Source: JBAPRR01 sp049281195 (GTDB lineage Bacteria > Actinomycetota > Acidimicrobiia > Acidimicrobiales > CAVXTF01). From it: DNA of 62,748 bases. The stretch spans positions 1 to 62,748 of the forward strand of contig JBAPRR010000277.1 in NCBI GenBank assembly GCA_049281195.1, given 5' to 3'. The translations under genes and the position numbers were made by a program. Below the pieces are notes generated by a model. That model was not told where the DNA came from and ran no database searches. It saw only the letters and a list, made by a program, of their open reading frames with translations. Below are positions 1 to 8,021 of this stretch, in pieces. The first letter of the stretch is position 1; every line of letters begins with the position of its first letter.

Positions 1-1238
1 GGGTGGGAGGGTCGTGCCGGCACAGACGGGACTGTGGGAAGGGAAGGAATCGGTGCGACCAACCCGGCAGGTGCTCCGGAACCCATCGTGTGCCGCGGGT
101 CTGCGACGGTACCGAGCGATGGGATAGGCCCGAGCGCCGACGTCTCGACCTGTCGCAAAAAATCGGTCGACGGTAGTTGGGATATGTCGAGCTGCATCGA
201 AGCGGCCGCTTCTGCTGCCCAACGCGCTTCGGCCCTCTCGCGTATCTCGACCATCTGGGGGCTGAGCACCTTGCCTATAGCTGCAGCGATCCGGATATGG
301 CCATCGTCACCGGGATAGATGCCGTCGACCAGTTCCGACTGGCCGATGATCGTGGAGCCTTCGACCAGATGAAGCCTTACATCGCCGGCCATCATGCGCT
401 CGCGGACCGCTTCTTCCATCGCGATTCGCAATTCCGTCAGCGTCGCACCAAGACGATTGGGAGCGTCCTCCCCGTCAGGACGCAGCAGCGGGCTCATCAC
501 CACGATGGGGGCGTCTCTGTGGCCGGAGCGGACGAGAGTGATGAGCGCTCTGACCTCTTCGGCGCACAGCGCAGGAGTGTGCGGGAAGCGGGCCCAGCTG
601 TTGGAACCGAGGGAGATCGTCACGAGCTCCGCTGGAGTTTCGGCGAGGCTTAGGCCCGAGGCCGGGTCCTGCCGTCCCGCGCCCGAGTAGCCGAGGTTGC
701 ACAGGTCCAACCCCAGTTTGCGCGCCGTGACCGCCGGCCACGCACCGGCGGGGGACGACGCCAGCCAACCCTGGGTGATGGCGTCTCCGAAGCAGAGCCA
801 CCGGGGTTGGCGGAGAGCCGGCGCGATCACACCGCCGATTCCCTCGATCCCGGTGATGATCGGGCGCATGCCCTCCGGCAGGTAGACGACCGCGGGCCGC
901 CCGGGCTCTCCGGTGAGCGGTAGTTGGACGATGCCGTTTCCCAAGACGGCCTCTTCTTCTGCGATCTTCTGACCGGAGCGGTACATGCTGAAAGTGCAGC
1001 CCGCGCCTTCACCGCGGTAACCGAAGTTCGCGGTTGTGGTGCGGTAGTGGATGCGGACGCCTTGAGCTTCACCGACGATCTCGAGGCGAACTCCAACAGG
1101 AAGCTGAGCGGCTTGCCATACGTCGCTCGGGAGGTGCTCCGATTCACTCGGATTCGCTCTCGGGTACGCCACACCGGACAGGCCGGGGTACAGGCATCCC
1201 CGTATGAACGGTTCAGGTTGCTCGGGACGAGCGCTCAC
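1..1238 (-). CDS. SGNH/GDSL-hydrolase-fold protein lacking the catalytic Ser and His (partial, runs off left edge)
   Basis: The frame is open from a GTG at 1238 through the left edge, so the C-terminus is missing. Residues 1-145 form an N-terminal domain of the kind found in two-domain actinobacterial SGNH esterases. The SGNH part follows: block I reads WLCFGDAITQGW, block II NLGYSGAG, block III LGSNSW and block V DGIYPGDDGH. Known family members have GDS and D-G-x-H. Here the nucleophile position is Ala153 (codon GCC) and the usual His is Tyr308, while the block III Asn is kept. The fold assignment is fairly safe; hydrolase activity is doubtful and a binding or pseudoenzyme role is possible. 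After residue 320 the sequence becomes Pro/Ser-rich. The start was chosen as the most upstream plausible GTG that keeps the whole N-terminal domain; the ribosome site is weak. Confidence 0.75.
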   Translation of the reverse strand, partial: MSARPEQPEPFIRGCLYPGLSGVAYPRANPSESEHLPSDVWQAAQLPVGVRLEIVGEAQGVRIHYRTTTANFGYRGEGAGCTFSMYRSGQKIAEEEAVLGNGIVQLPLTGEPGRPAVVYLPEGMRPIITGIEGIGGVIAPALRQPRWLCFGDAITQGWLASSPAGAWPAVTARKLGLDLCNLGYSGAGRQDPASGLSLAETPAELVTISLGSNSWARFPHTPALCAEEVRALITLVRSGHRDAPIVVMSPLLRPDGEDAPNRLGATLTELRIAMEEAVRERMMAGDVRLHLVEGSTIIGQSELVDGIYPGDDGHIRIAAAIGKVLSPQMVEIRERAEARWAAEAAASMQLDISQLPSTDFLRQVETSALGPIPSLGTVADPRHTMGSGAPAGLVAPIPSLPTVPSVPARPSH

Positions 1239-1724
1239 AGTCTTCCCATCTGGTTGGCCTGAAGGCTCACCACGAGCCGAGTTCGCATGTGGTGCATGTC
1301 TCTGTGCCTTCGAGGTGCTGCTGGCTAACTGGGGACTCGGCCTTCGGTTTTTCACCGGAGCCGTATGCGCTGTCAATGAATGATGGAGACGGCTGCGATG
1401 CTCCGCTAATTCAGGCGGAAAATGATGCTTCCGTGCTCACCCATGGACTATCGGACGCCGACGTCGCGCACTTGAAACAACACACAGTGACATTGACGAC
1501 AACCGCTCTCGGAGACCGCTTGAGAACCTGTTCATTCCTTGAGTTTCAGCCCGCCTTGAACAAACCAGCGACACCGCGGACACTGATGCCGGCGCTTTAA
1601 CAACGGGAGAACTTCCGCGTTGAAACCGGCGGAATCGAACGCGGAGTCAGCGCAGAGGATCAGCGAAGACGAATCAGCGCAGACCAAAGCCTGACGCCGA
1701 CGCACCTAGTTCGTCAGATAGGAC
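1239..1724. other. Intergenic region, 486 nt, no convincing gene
   Basis: This stretch lies downstream of the minus-strand acyl-CoA dehydrogenase and upstream of the SGNH gene. The only longer open frame (plus, 1289-1600) encodes a Cys/Ser/Pro-rich sequence resembling no family and has no ribosome site. An imperfect hairpin is visible at 1338-1363 (CGGC/GCCG outer stem, CGGT/ACCG inner stem). The right end carries a 17/19-bp direct repeat listed separately. The region probably holds the transcription end of the dehydrogenase operon and the promoter of the SGNH gene; neither can be placed precisely. Confidence 0.5.
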
Positions 1725-1739
1725 CTAGTTAGTCAGATA
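1704..1739. repeat. 19-bp tandem duplication copying the 3' end and stop codon of the acyl-CoA dehydrogenase gene
   Basis: Copy 1 (1704-1720) and copy 2 (1723-1739) agree at 16 of 17 positions. Copy 2 contains the last codons (Y-L-T-N) and the TAG stop of the minus-strand gene ending at 1725. Copy 1 would encode the same tail just beyond the stop. This is seen directly; it looks like a recent slippage duplication. Confidence 0.85.
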
Positions 1740-2828
1740 CTCGAGAATCGACCTGAGGTGCATGGGCGAGTCGCCCCAACTCGCTGAATGAACCCACACC
1801 CGCTTCAACCACATATGGAGGTCGTGCTCCCACGTGTAACCCATCGCCCCGTGGATCTGGAGTGCCACCCGGGCCGCATCGAGGGCCGCGTCTGAGGAGG
1901 CCGCCTTGGCCAGCGCGCAATCCCTGCCGCACTGAGGTGAGTCGACGTCAGAGTCGATCGATGCTGCAGCCCAATAGACGACGGGCCGAGCCATCTCGAC
2001 GCGTACGAAGGCGGTTGCAAGAAGGTGTTTCACGGCTTGGAACGATCCGATGGGCCGTCCGAACTGCTCGCGTTGTAACGCGTGCTCGCGTGCGAAGGCG
2101 ATCAACCTGCTCGAAGCTCCGATCAGATCCGCCGACGCGGCAACGGCAGCCCTGCGCCCGAGACGCTCGAAAGAAACGGATGCTTGAGGGCCTTGAGCGA
2201 TCGCCAATCCCAAATCTGCCGTAGCCGAGACCCGTGCCTGACGGCGGGTGGCGTCGATCGAAGCCACGGGAGTCGACTCGAGCTCGCCCGCCTTGGCCAG
2301 CACGACACGTTCTGGCGACGCGACCACCACCAGATCAGCGGTTTCGCCCCAGGGGACCACTGCCTCATCGGTCCCCGCCCCGGCCACCCCTGCCGTGGCG
2401 ATGCTCTCTCCGCCGGCGATGGAGATCAGTGCCTCCACTACCGCTTCAGACTGGGCCGCTTCGATCAACAGCGGAACCACCATCGCAACCGTCTCGGCAA
2501 GCGGTTCGGGCAAGCCCGCGAAACCGGCTTCCTCGAGCAGACCCACAAGGTCCACCATCTCGAGCCCGAGCCCGCCCATCGACTCGGGCACCGTCAACCC
2601 GACTACGCCCATGGAGGCAAGGCGTTCCCACCTGTCGCGGCTTGCACTCAAAGCCTCCGCGCTCAGTGCGCTCTCCCGCTCTGCCCGCGCCAGCGTCGGC
2701 GGCGTCGGCACAAACACCGATGCCGCGTCGAACGCGGCGCGAACATCGACCGCGGTGCACTCCCGCTCGAGCATCGAACGGAGCTGTGCACGGAATTCGA
2801 GCTGTTGCTCGTCAAAGGAGAAGTCCAC
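1725..2828 (-). CDS. Acyl-CoA dehydrogenase, FadE type (367 aa), small partner of a two-gene pair
   Basis: FAD-dependent alpha,beta-dehydrogenation of an acyl-CoA. The protein starts MDFSFDEQQLEFRAQLR, typical of the FadE N-domain, and contains FGRPIGSFQAVKHLLA and the C-terminal IHGAMGYTWEHDLHMWLKR, all standard for acyl-CoA dehydrogenases. At 367 aa it is about 20-40 residues shorter than classical members, a size common in the alpha2-beta2 enzymes that mycobacteria use on steroid-derived CoA esters. It lies 23 nt downstream of a second dehydrogenase gene on the same strand, so the two probably form one heteromeric enzyme. Substrate is inferred from the neighbouring ipd genes: a steroid side-chain or ring C/D intermediate. 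Which mycobacterial FadE it matches cannot be decided by eye. Confidence 0.9.
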   Translation of the reverse strand: MDFSFDEQQLEFRAQLRSMLERECTAVDVRAAFDAASVFVPTPPTLARAERESALSAEALSASRDRWERLASMGVVGLTVPESMGGLGLEMVDLVGLLEEAGFAGLPEPLAETVAMVVPLLIEAAQSEAVVEALISIAGGESIATAGVAGAGTDEAVVPWGETADLVVVASPERVVLAKAGELESTPVASIDATRRQARVSATADLGLAIAQGPQASVSFERLGRRAAVAASADLIGASSRLIAFAREHALQREQFGRPIGSFQAVKHLLATAFVRVEMARPVVYWAAASIDSDVDSPQCGRDCALAKAASSDAALDAARVALQIHGAMGYTWEHDLHMWLKRVWVHSASWGDSPMHLRSILEYLTN

Positions 2829-2851
2829 TGGATCAGGCCTTCACTGCCAGA

Positions 2852-4045
2852 TCACCCACGGGGCATCCCCAACAGACGCTCAGCGATGACATTGCGCTGG
2901 ATCTCGTTGGTCCCGGCGTAGATGGGACCGGCCAACGAGAAGAGATATCCGTCGAGCCAGCGACCCGGCCGGAGTTCCGAATCGAGGTTCCACCCGGTCT
3001 CGCCCAAGAGTTCGAGTGCAGCTGACTGGATGGCGATGTCGGTCTCGGACCAGTGGATCTTGCCGATGGAAGCGTCGGCTCCGACTGAACCGCCCTTCTT
3101 TATACGGCTGGCAGTCCAGTAGGTGTGGATGCGGTAGAGCTCGGCGGCGCTCCAGGCGCGCGCCACCTCCTCGACAGCCCTCTCGGCCCGCAGGATCCCG
3201 GCGTCGCCGCCGGACCCGCTCATCAAATCTTCGTAAAGGGCGACCAGACGGCTCGCGGCCTCGGTGTAGCGGGCCGGGCTTCGAAGCGACATGCCGCGCT
3301 CGGAGCCGGCCGTCGACATCGCTACGGACCAACCCTCGTTCACACCGCCGAGCACCTGCTCGTCGGGAACGAGGACGTCCTCGAAGTACACCTCGGCAAA
3401 TCCGGTCTCCCCGTCCAGCTGAGCGATCGGCCTGACCGTCACCCCCGGTGTGTCGAGCTTCACGACAAAGTAGGTCAGCCCCCGGTGCCTCTCGGATTCA
3501 GGATCGGATCTGAAGATCCCGAAGAGCCAGTCGGCGAACGCACCTCTCGAGCACCAGGTCTTCTGACCGTTCAATCTCCATCCGCCGCCATCGACCGGTC
3601 TCGCGGTCGATCTAAGACTGGCCAGGTCGCTGCCGCTGTCCGGCTCTGACCAGCCCTGACACCAGATCTCCTCGCCCGATGCCATGGGCGGGAGAAAGCG
3701 TGCCTTCTGATCGTCGGTGCCGAACTCGAACATCGTCGGCGCGAGCAGGAAGATCCCGTTCTGCCCCACTCTGGTCGGGGCTTCGGCTCTGTAGTACTCC
3801 TCTTCGAAGATCAGCCATTCCCAAAGATCGGAATCCCGGCCGCCGTACTCCTCGGGCCATGAGACGACGGACAGGCGGGCCTCGAACAGCATGCGCTCCC
3901 ACGCTCTGTGCTGCTCAAAGCCGATTGCGGTGTCGAGCGAAGCCAATGCAGATCGACCGAACCGTTCGCTCGGGACGTGAGCTTCCAACCATTGGCGAAT
4001 TTCCTGGCGGAAACGATCCTGCTCGTCGGTGAATCGCAGGTCCAT
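2852..4045 (-). CDS. Acyl-CoA dehydrogenase, FadE type, large partner
   Basis: Full-length acyl-CoA dehydrogenase of 397 aa from MDLRFTDEQDRFRQEIRQWLE. FAD/substrate motifs are visible: CQGWSEPDSGSDLASL, GWRLNGQKTWCS and the C-terminal AGTNEIQRNVIAERLLG. The position equal to the medium-chain catalytic Glu is Ala (IYAGT rather than IYEGT), as in many actinobacterial FadE proteins that place the base elsewhere. The start at 4045 matches the family's usual N-terminus; an in-frame ATG at 4084 would add 13 residues and has GAGGGA directly before it. First gene of the minus-strand pair; it is divergent from the thiolase gene, with a perfect inverted repeat between them. Likely role: dehydrogenation of a steroid-derived CoA ester together with the downstream subunit (inference from context). 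Confidence 0.9.
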   Translation of the reverse strand: MDLRFTDEQDRFRQEIRQWLEAHVPSERFGRSALASLDTAIGFEQHRAWERMLFEARLSVVSWPEEYGGRDSDLWEWLIFEEEYYRAEAPTRVGQNGIFLLAPTMFEFGTDDQKARFLPPMASGEEIWCQGWSEPDSGSDLASLRSTARPVDGGGWRLNGQKTWCSRGAFADWLFGIFRSDPESERHRGLTYFVVKLDTPGVTVRPIAQLDGETGFAEVYFEDVLVPDEQVLGGVNEGWSVAMSTAGSERGMSLRSPARYTEAASRLVALYEDLMSGSGGDAGILRAERAVEEVARAWSAAELYRIHTYWTASRIKKGGSVGADASIGKIHWSETDIAIQSAALELLGETGWNLDSELRPGRWLDGYLFSLAGPIYAGTNEIQRNVIAERLLGMPRG

Positions 4046-4105
4046 CGGCCACGGAATCTGACACAGGTGCGGGCCCAAAGCCATTCCCTCAGGGTCCGGA
4101 TCTCC

Positions 4106-4130
4106 GAAATCTGACGCCGGGTCAGATTTC
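4106..4130. promoter_or_regulatory. Perfect inverted repeat (10-5-10) in the divergent fadE/thiolase promoter
   Basis: Arms GAAATCTGAC (4106-4115) and GTCAGATTTC (4121-4130) are exact reverse complements around a 5-bp spacer. The site ends 16 bp before the thiolase GTG and lies 60 bp upstream of the dehydrogenase ATG at 4045. The core TCTGAC-N5-GTCAGA recurs at 12493-12509 between echA20 and the SDR gene. Size and symmetry fit a dimeric TetR- or GntR-type repressor site. It is not the KstR2 motif known from mycobacteria. Confidence 0.75.
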
Positions 4131-4146
4131 CGACGAGAATGGGGTC

Positions 4147-5316
4147 GTGCCCACAGCTGTAATCGTTGACGCGGTCCGTACCCCAGTCGGAAGGCGGGGC
4201 GGCAAGCTCTCCGGGTGGCATCCCGTTGATCTTGCGGCGCAGCCGCTCAGGCTCCTCGCGGAGCGCAACGACCTAGACCCGGCGATCGTGGACGACGTCG
4301 TGCTCGGCTGCACCATGACCGTCGGCGAACAGGCCATGAACATCGCCCGCAACGCGGTCCTGGCTGCGGGGTACCCGGACACGGTGCCCGGGACAACGGT
4401 GGATCGTCAATGCGGATCTGCGCAGCAGGCAGTCCACTTCGCGGCACAGGCCGTGATGGCAGGCGCCATGGACGTGGTCATAGGCGGCGGGATCGAGAGC
4501 ATGACCCGGGTCCCGATCGGTGCGACCACCGATCCCGGCCCCGGAGAGGCGTACGGGCCTCTGTACAAGTCGAGGTTCGAGCTGATCCACCAAGGGCTGT
4601 GCGCCGAAGAGATCGCCAGGCGCTGGAATGTCTCTCGCGAGGAGATGGATGAGTTCGCACTCGAGTCCCACCGGCGCGCTGCGCAAGCCGTCGAGTCCGG
4701 CAGGTTCAAGCAGGAGATAGTCCCGCTCCAGATCCGCACCCTCGAGGAACCCGAAGGAAATGGACAGCTCCTCTTCTCCGACGAAGGCATCAGACGTGAC
4801 AGCAGCATCGAGAAGCTCGCAGGTCTGAAGTCCGCATTCGTAGAAGGTGGCCTGGTCACAGCAGGCACGTCGTCGCAGATCTCCGACGGTGCGGCAGCCG
4901 TGCTGATCATGAGTGAGGAGAGGGCGAACGCCCTCGGTCTTCGTCCTCGTGCCCGGTTCCACACGTTCGCCGTAGCCGCGAACGATCCCCAGATAATGCT
5001 GACCGCGGTCATCCCGGCCACCCGCCAGGTACTGGAGAAGGCGAAGCTCAAGATCAGCGACATCGACGTGCTCGAGATCAACGAGGCCTTCGCATCGGTG
5101 GTGCTCGCCTGGAAGCGGGAGCTCGACCCCGACATGGAAAAGGTGAACCGAAACGGCGGGGCGATCGCCATCGGGCATCCGACGGGAGCTTCGGGAGCAC
5201 GTCTCATGTCGACGATGCTCAACGAGTTGGAACGCACAGGCGGACGGTTCGGTCTCCAGTCGATGTGCGAAGGCGGCGGTCAAGCCAACGCCACCATCAT
5301 CGAGCGCCTCGGCTGA
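4147..5316 (+). CDS. fadA6: Acetyl-CoA acetyltransferase (thiolase), FadA6/FadA5-like
   Basis: Thiolytic cleavage of a beta-ketoacyl-CoA. The 389-aa protein has the nucleophilic Cys89 in VDRQCGSAQQA, then NEAFASV, GHPTGASGAR with the active-site His, and the C-terminal Cys in MCEGGGQAN, so a working thiolase is expected. It resembles mycobacterial FadA6 of the ring C/D steroid pathway (start VDAVRTPVGRRGG, end MCEGGG.AN.TIIERL). FadA5 or another FadA is possible, so the symbol is tentative. The start is GTG at 4147; the inverted repeat lies immediately upstream. It begins a plus-strand operon with the DUF35 and thiolase-like genes (27-nt gap, then an overlap). Confidence 0.85.
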   Translation: MPTAVIVDAVRTPVGRRGGKLSGWHPVDLAAQPLRLLAERNDLDPAIVDDVVLGCTMTVGEQAMNIARNAVLAAGYPDTVPGTTVDRQCGSAQQAVHFAAQAVMAGAMDVVIGGGIESMTRVPIGATTDPGPGEAYGPLYKSRFELIHQGLCAEEIARRWNVSREEMDEFALESHRRAAQAVESGRFKQEIVPLQIRTLEEPEGNGQLLFSDEGIRRDSSIEKLAGLKSAFVEGGLVTAGTSSQISDGAAAVLIMSEERANALGLRPRARFHTFAVAANDPQIMLTAVIPATRQVLEKAKLKISDIDVLEINEAFASVVLAWKRELDPDMEKVNRNGGAIAIGHPTGASGARLMSTMLNELERTGGRFGLQSMCEGGGQANATIIERLG

Positions 5317-5343
5317 AACGACCTGACTGAAGCGCCGCTCGAC

Positions 5344-5847
5344 ATGACCCCTTCCGACGCCACCGACACTGCCAACACTGCCAAGCCGGCCAACACTGCC
5401 AGGCCGGCCAACACTGCCAAGCCGGCCATCGAGGGCTGGTTCACCCTGGATGACAAGAATCCCGCCCTCCTCGGCAGCCGCTGCACGGTTTGCTCCACGT
5501 ATGTCTTCCCTCCGGCGACACTCGGATGCCCCAACCCGGCCTGCGAATCTGACACGTTCGAAACGGTCGAGCTCTCGCGGCGCGGAAAGATCTGGTCGTA
5601 TACCGATGCTCGGTATCAACCTCCCGCGCCCTACGTGGCGGCCGATCCCTACGAGGCGTTCTGCATCGCAGCAGTCGAGCTCGACAAAGAGAAGTTGGTG
5701 GTCCTCGGTCAGGTTCAAGCGCCGTTCACAGTCGGCGACCTGCACGTCGGGATGGATGTAGAGCTCGTGCTCGACACGTTGAACGCGAAGGCCGAAGACG
5801 GTTCCGACCTCGTCATTTGGAAGTGGAGACCTCACGATCATGAGTGA
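5344..5847 (+). CDS. DUF35 (zinc ribbon plus OB-fold) acyl-CoA-associated protein
   Basis: 167-aa DUF35 protein, partner of thiolase-like enzymes. A rubredoxin-like zinc ribbon has Cys47, Cys50, Cys62 and Cys67 (CTVC...GCPNPAC), followed by an OB-fold (GKIWSYTDARY, AAVELDKEKLVVLGQV, DLHVGMDVELVLD). Its last codons overlap the downstream gene by 8 bp (ATGAGTGA), implying coupled translation and a stoichiometric complex. In known steroid aldolases (Ltp2 with the ChsH2 DUF35 domain; Rv3521 beside Ltp3/Ltp4) DUF35 docks on the thiolase-like subunit. The first 27 residues are an odd low-complexity leader, with NTAKPA/NTARPA repeated three times and encoded by an 18-bp tandem repeat. A shorter functional start is not obvious. 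Confidence 0.85.
   Translation: MTPSDATDTANTAKPANTARPANTAKPAIEGWFTLDDKNPALLGSRCTVCSTYVFPPATLGCPNPACESDTFETVELSRRGKIWSYTDARYQPPAPYVAADPYEAFCIAAVELDKEKLVVLGQVQAPFTVGDLHVGMDVELVLDTLNAKAEDGSDLVIWKWRPHDHE
5372..5425 (+). repeat. Three 18-bp tandem copies inside the DUF35 gene leader
   Basis: Units at 5372-5389, 5390-5407 and 5408-5425; the first and third are identical and the second differs at one base. They encode NTAKPA, NTARPA and NTAKPA in frame, just before the conserved domain. Confidence 0.9.
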
Positions 5848-7072
5848 CGACAAGCGGGTAGCAGTGCTCGGAGTCGGCATGCACCCCTGGGGCAAATGGG
5901 GCCGCAACTTCGTCGAGTATGGAGTGGTGGCCGCACGCGCAGCGCTCGCGGATGCAGGGGTCGAGTGGCGCGACATTCAGTTCGTGTCCGGCGCGGACAC
6001 CATCCGAAACGGCTACCCCGGGTTCATATCAGGGGCCACGTTCAGCCAGGCCCTCGGATGGACAGGTGCGAGGGTTTCGAGCGTCTACGCGGCATGCGCG
6101 TCAGGGGCAACTGCGATCAACGCCGCCAGAGCCCAGATCCTGGCCGGCCTGTGCGACGTCGCCCTAGTGGTCGGAGCAGACACCACGCCCAAGGGGTTCT
6201 TCGCCCCGGTCGGTGGAGAGAGGCGCGACGATCCTGACTGGCTGCGCTTCTACCTTCTCGGTGCGACCAACCCCAGCTACTTCGCTCTTTATGCCCGGCG
6301 CCGCATGGACCTCTACGGAGCGACGGAAGACGACTTCGCCCGTGTAAAGGTCAAGAACGCACGTCACGGACTCGAAAACCCCTATGCGCGTTACCGCAAG
6401 GAGGTGACCGTCGAAGAGGTTCTCTCATCGCCGATGGTCGCCGATCCACTCCGGCTCCTGGAGATATGTGCCACGTCCGACGGCGGCGCCGCGATCGTCC
6501 TGTCGAGCATGGAGTTCGCGAAGAGCCACGCCAAGGCATCATCAGCACACGGAACGTCAAGGCAGGTCTCCATAGCCGCCGTCTCGACCGTTACTCCGGC
6601 GTATCCCAACACGGTTATTGAGATGCCGAACTTCGCCACCGACTCGGGCGCCACGAATACCAACGGGCTTCCGACCGCCGATCCGAGCGGATTCCGGCAC
6701 TCGATCGCTCACGCCGCGTACGAAGATGCCGGGATCGGTCCGGAAGACGTCGACTTGGCCGAGGTCTACGACCTTTCTGCCGCACTCGAGTTGGACTGGT
6801 ACGAAGACATCGGTCTTTGCGGCCCCGGCGAAGCCGAGAAACTGCTTCGCGAAGGAGATACCCAGATCGGCGGCCGCGTCCCGGTCAACCCTTCGGGCGG
6901 CCTGTCCTGCTTCGGCGAGGCGATCCCAGCGCAGGCGATCGCTCAGGTCTGCGAATGCGTGTTGCAGCTACGAGGCGAAGCAACAGGTCGTCAGGTCGAG
7001 GGTGCCCGAGTGGCGGTCACGGCGAACCAGGGTCTGTTCGGCCACGGTTCGTCAGTTCTCGTAACCCGCTGA
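5840..7072 (+). CDS. Thiolase-like lipid-transfer protein, candidate steroid side-chain retro-aldolase (Ltp type)
   Basis: 410-aa thiolase-superfamily protein of the SCP-x/Ltp branch (MSDDKRVAVLGVGMHPWGKWGRNFVEYG). Cys86 is kept in YAACASGATAIN. The two thiolase histidines are gone: the EVHD-type motif reads EVYD (Tyr310), and the GHP motif is replaced by NPSGGLSCFGEAIPA. Loss of these histidines with a Tyr gained is what is known for the aldolase Ltp2, which works with a DUF35 partner. The overlapping upstream gene is a DUF35 protein. The likely role is therefore retro-aldol cleavage of a hydroxyacyl-CoA, probably from a sterol side chain (inference). The 3' end overlaps the convergent sigma-factor gene by 56 bp. 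Confidence 0.85.
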   Translation: MSDDKRVAVLGVGMHPWGKWGRNFVEYGVVAARAALADAGVEWRDIQFVSGADTIRNGYPGFISGATFSQALGWTGARVSSVYAACASGATAINAARAQILAGLCDVALVVGADTTPKGFFAPVGGERRDDPDWLRFYLLGATNPSYFALYARRRMDLYGATEDDFARVKVKNARHGLENPYARYRKEVTVEEVLSSPMVADPLRLLEICATSDGGAAIVLSSMEFAKSHAKASSAHGTSRQVSIAAVSTVTPAYPNTVIEMPNFATDSGATNTNGLPTADPSGFRHSIAHAAYEDAGIGPEDVDLAEVYDLSAALELDWYEDIGLCGPGEAEKLLREGDTQIGGRVPVNPSGGLSCFGEAIPAQAIAQVCECVLQLRGEATGRQVEGARVAVTANQGLFGHGSSVLVTR

Positions 7073-8021
7073 CCCACTCATCTTTGAACCGGCGCTGCAA
7101 CGCCGTCAGCTTCTCCGGATTCGCGACCACCCTGATCCCGGCGATCTTGCCGTCGAGCACGTCGATGACGACGGCGCTCGTCACCCGTCCGTTCTCTTCG
7201 AAGATGAGCCCGGGCTGGCCGTTCAAGGTCATCTCGCCAACTGTGGCGTTCGGAAAGGTCTTGGCCACGTGCACCAGAAAGCGGGCGGCGCGCCAAGGTC
7301 CGACCACCGGACGAGGAGCCGACGTGGCTTTGCCACCACCGTCGGTCCACACGACGACATCTTCGGCGAGCAGCGACATCAGCCCTTCGATATCTCCGGT
7401 CCCGCAGGCGAAGACGAAACGGCGGGTCAGCTCGCGGCTTTGCTCATGGTCGGCTTCAAAGCGTTTGCGCCGGTCGCCGACGCGGTGTCGCGCACGCGAG
7501 ACGAGCTGACGGCACGCCGGTTCGTTGCGCTCGAGCATGCGGGCGATCTCCGAGTACTCGTAACCGAAGACCTCGCGCAGCAAGAAGGCTGCTCTCTCCG
7601 CAGGGGCCAGCTCCTCGAGTAGGACCAGGAACGCGAGAGAAAGGCTGTCCGCCAGCACAACTCCGGCCTCCGGTCCAGGCTCTACCCCGGCCCCCGAACC
7701 CAGCCCGCCCGAACCCAGCCCGCCCGAACCCACCTCACCAGAACCCGCTCCGCCCGAACCGGCCTCGATCGGCTCCGGAAGCCAAGGCCCTTTGTACGAG
7801 CCGCGTCCCACCTTCGCGGCCCGAAGCTGGTCGATCGACAACCGGGTGACGATGGTCGTCAGATAGGCACGTGGAGACTCGACCGAGCTGTCGTCGACTG
7901 ACGCCCACCGGAGGTAAGCGTCCTGCAACACGTCCTCGGCCTCAGCAGCGACACCGAGCATGCGATAGGCGACGCCGAATAGCCACGGCCGCAGTTCGAC
8001 GAATGTCTCTACGTCTCCCAT
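7017..8021 (-). CDS. sigJ: ECF41-family sigma factor (SigJ-like) with C-terminal SnoaL-like domain
   Basis: 334-aa extracytoplasmic-function sigma factor. Region 2 (FVELRPWLFGVAYRMLGVAAEAEDVLQDAYLRW) and region 4 (ERAAFLLREVFGYEYSEIARMLERNEPACRQLVSRARHRV) are followed by a SnoaL-like domain with DGGGK and NPEKL motifs. A WLPEP motif sits in the linker. These three motifs are the published marks of ECF41, where the C-domain controls activity in place of an anti-sigma factor. Odd point: after WLPEP there is a Gly/Ser-rich insertion of about 40 residues with repeated GSGGL, encoded by 15-bp repeats. The ATG at 8021 was chosen; a TTG two codons upstream is possible. The gene follows the CMD-like gene, the classical ECF41 arrangement. 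Confidence 0.9.
   Translation of the reverse strand: MGDVETFVELRPWLFGVAYRMLGVAAEAEDVLQDAYLRWASVDDSSVESPRAYLTTIVTRLSIDQLRAAKVGRGSYKGPWLPEPIEAGSGGAGSGEVGSGGLGSGGLGSGAGVEPGPEAGVVLADSLSLAFLVLLEELAPAERAAFLLREVFGYEYSEIARMLERNEPACRQLVSRARHRVGDRRKRFEADHEQSRELTRRFVFACGTGDIEGLMSLLAEDVVVWTDGGGKATSAPRPVVGPWRAARFLVHVAKTFPNATVGEMTLNGQPGLIFEENGRVTSAVVIDVLDGKIAGIRVVANPEKLTALQRRFKDEWVSGLRELTNRGRTDPGSP

Noticed and set aside
1289..1600. Small gene on the plus strand in the 1.3-1.6 kb gap
   Set aside because: No ribosome site and no recognisable protein pattern; codon use is unlike nearby genes.
4273..5976. Very long open frame (567 codons) on the minus strand opposite the thiolase and DUF35 genes
   Set aside because: Antisense to two well-conserved genes; its translation shows only repeats mirrored from them and no family motif.
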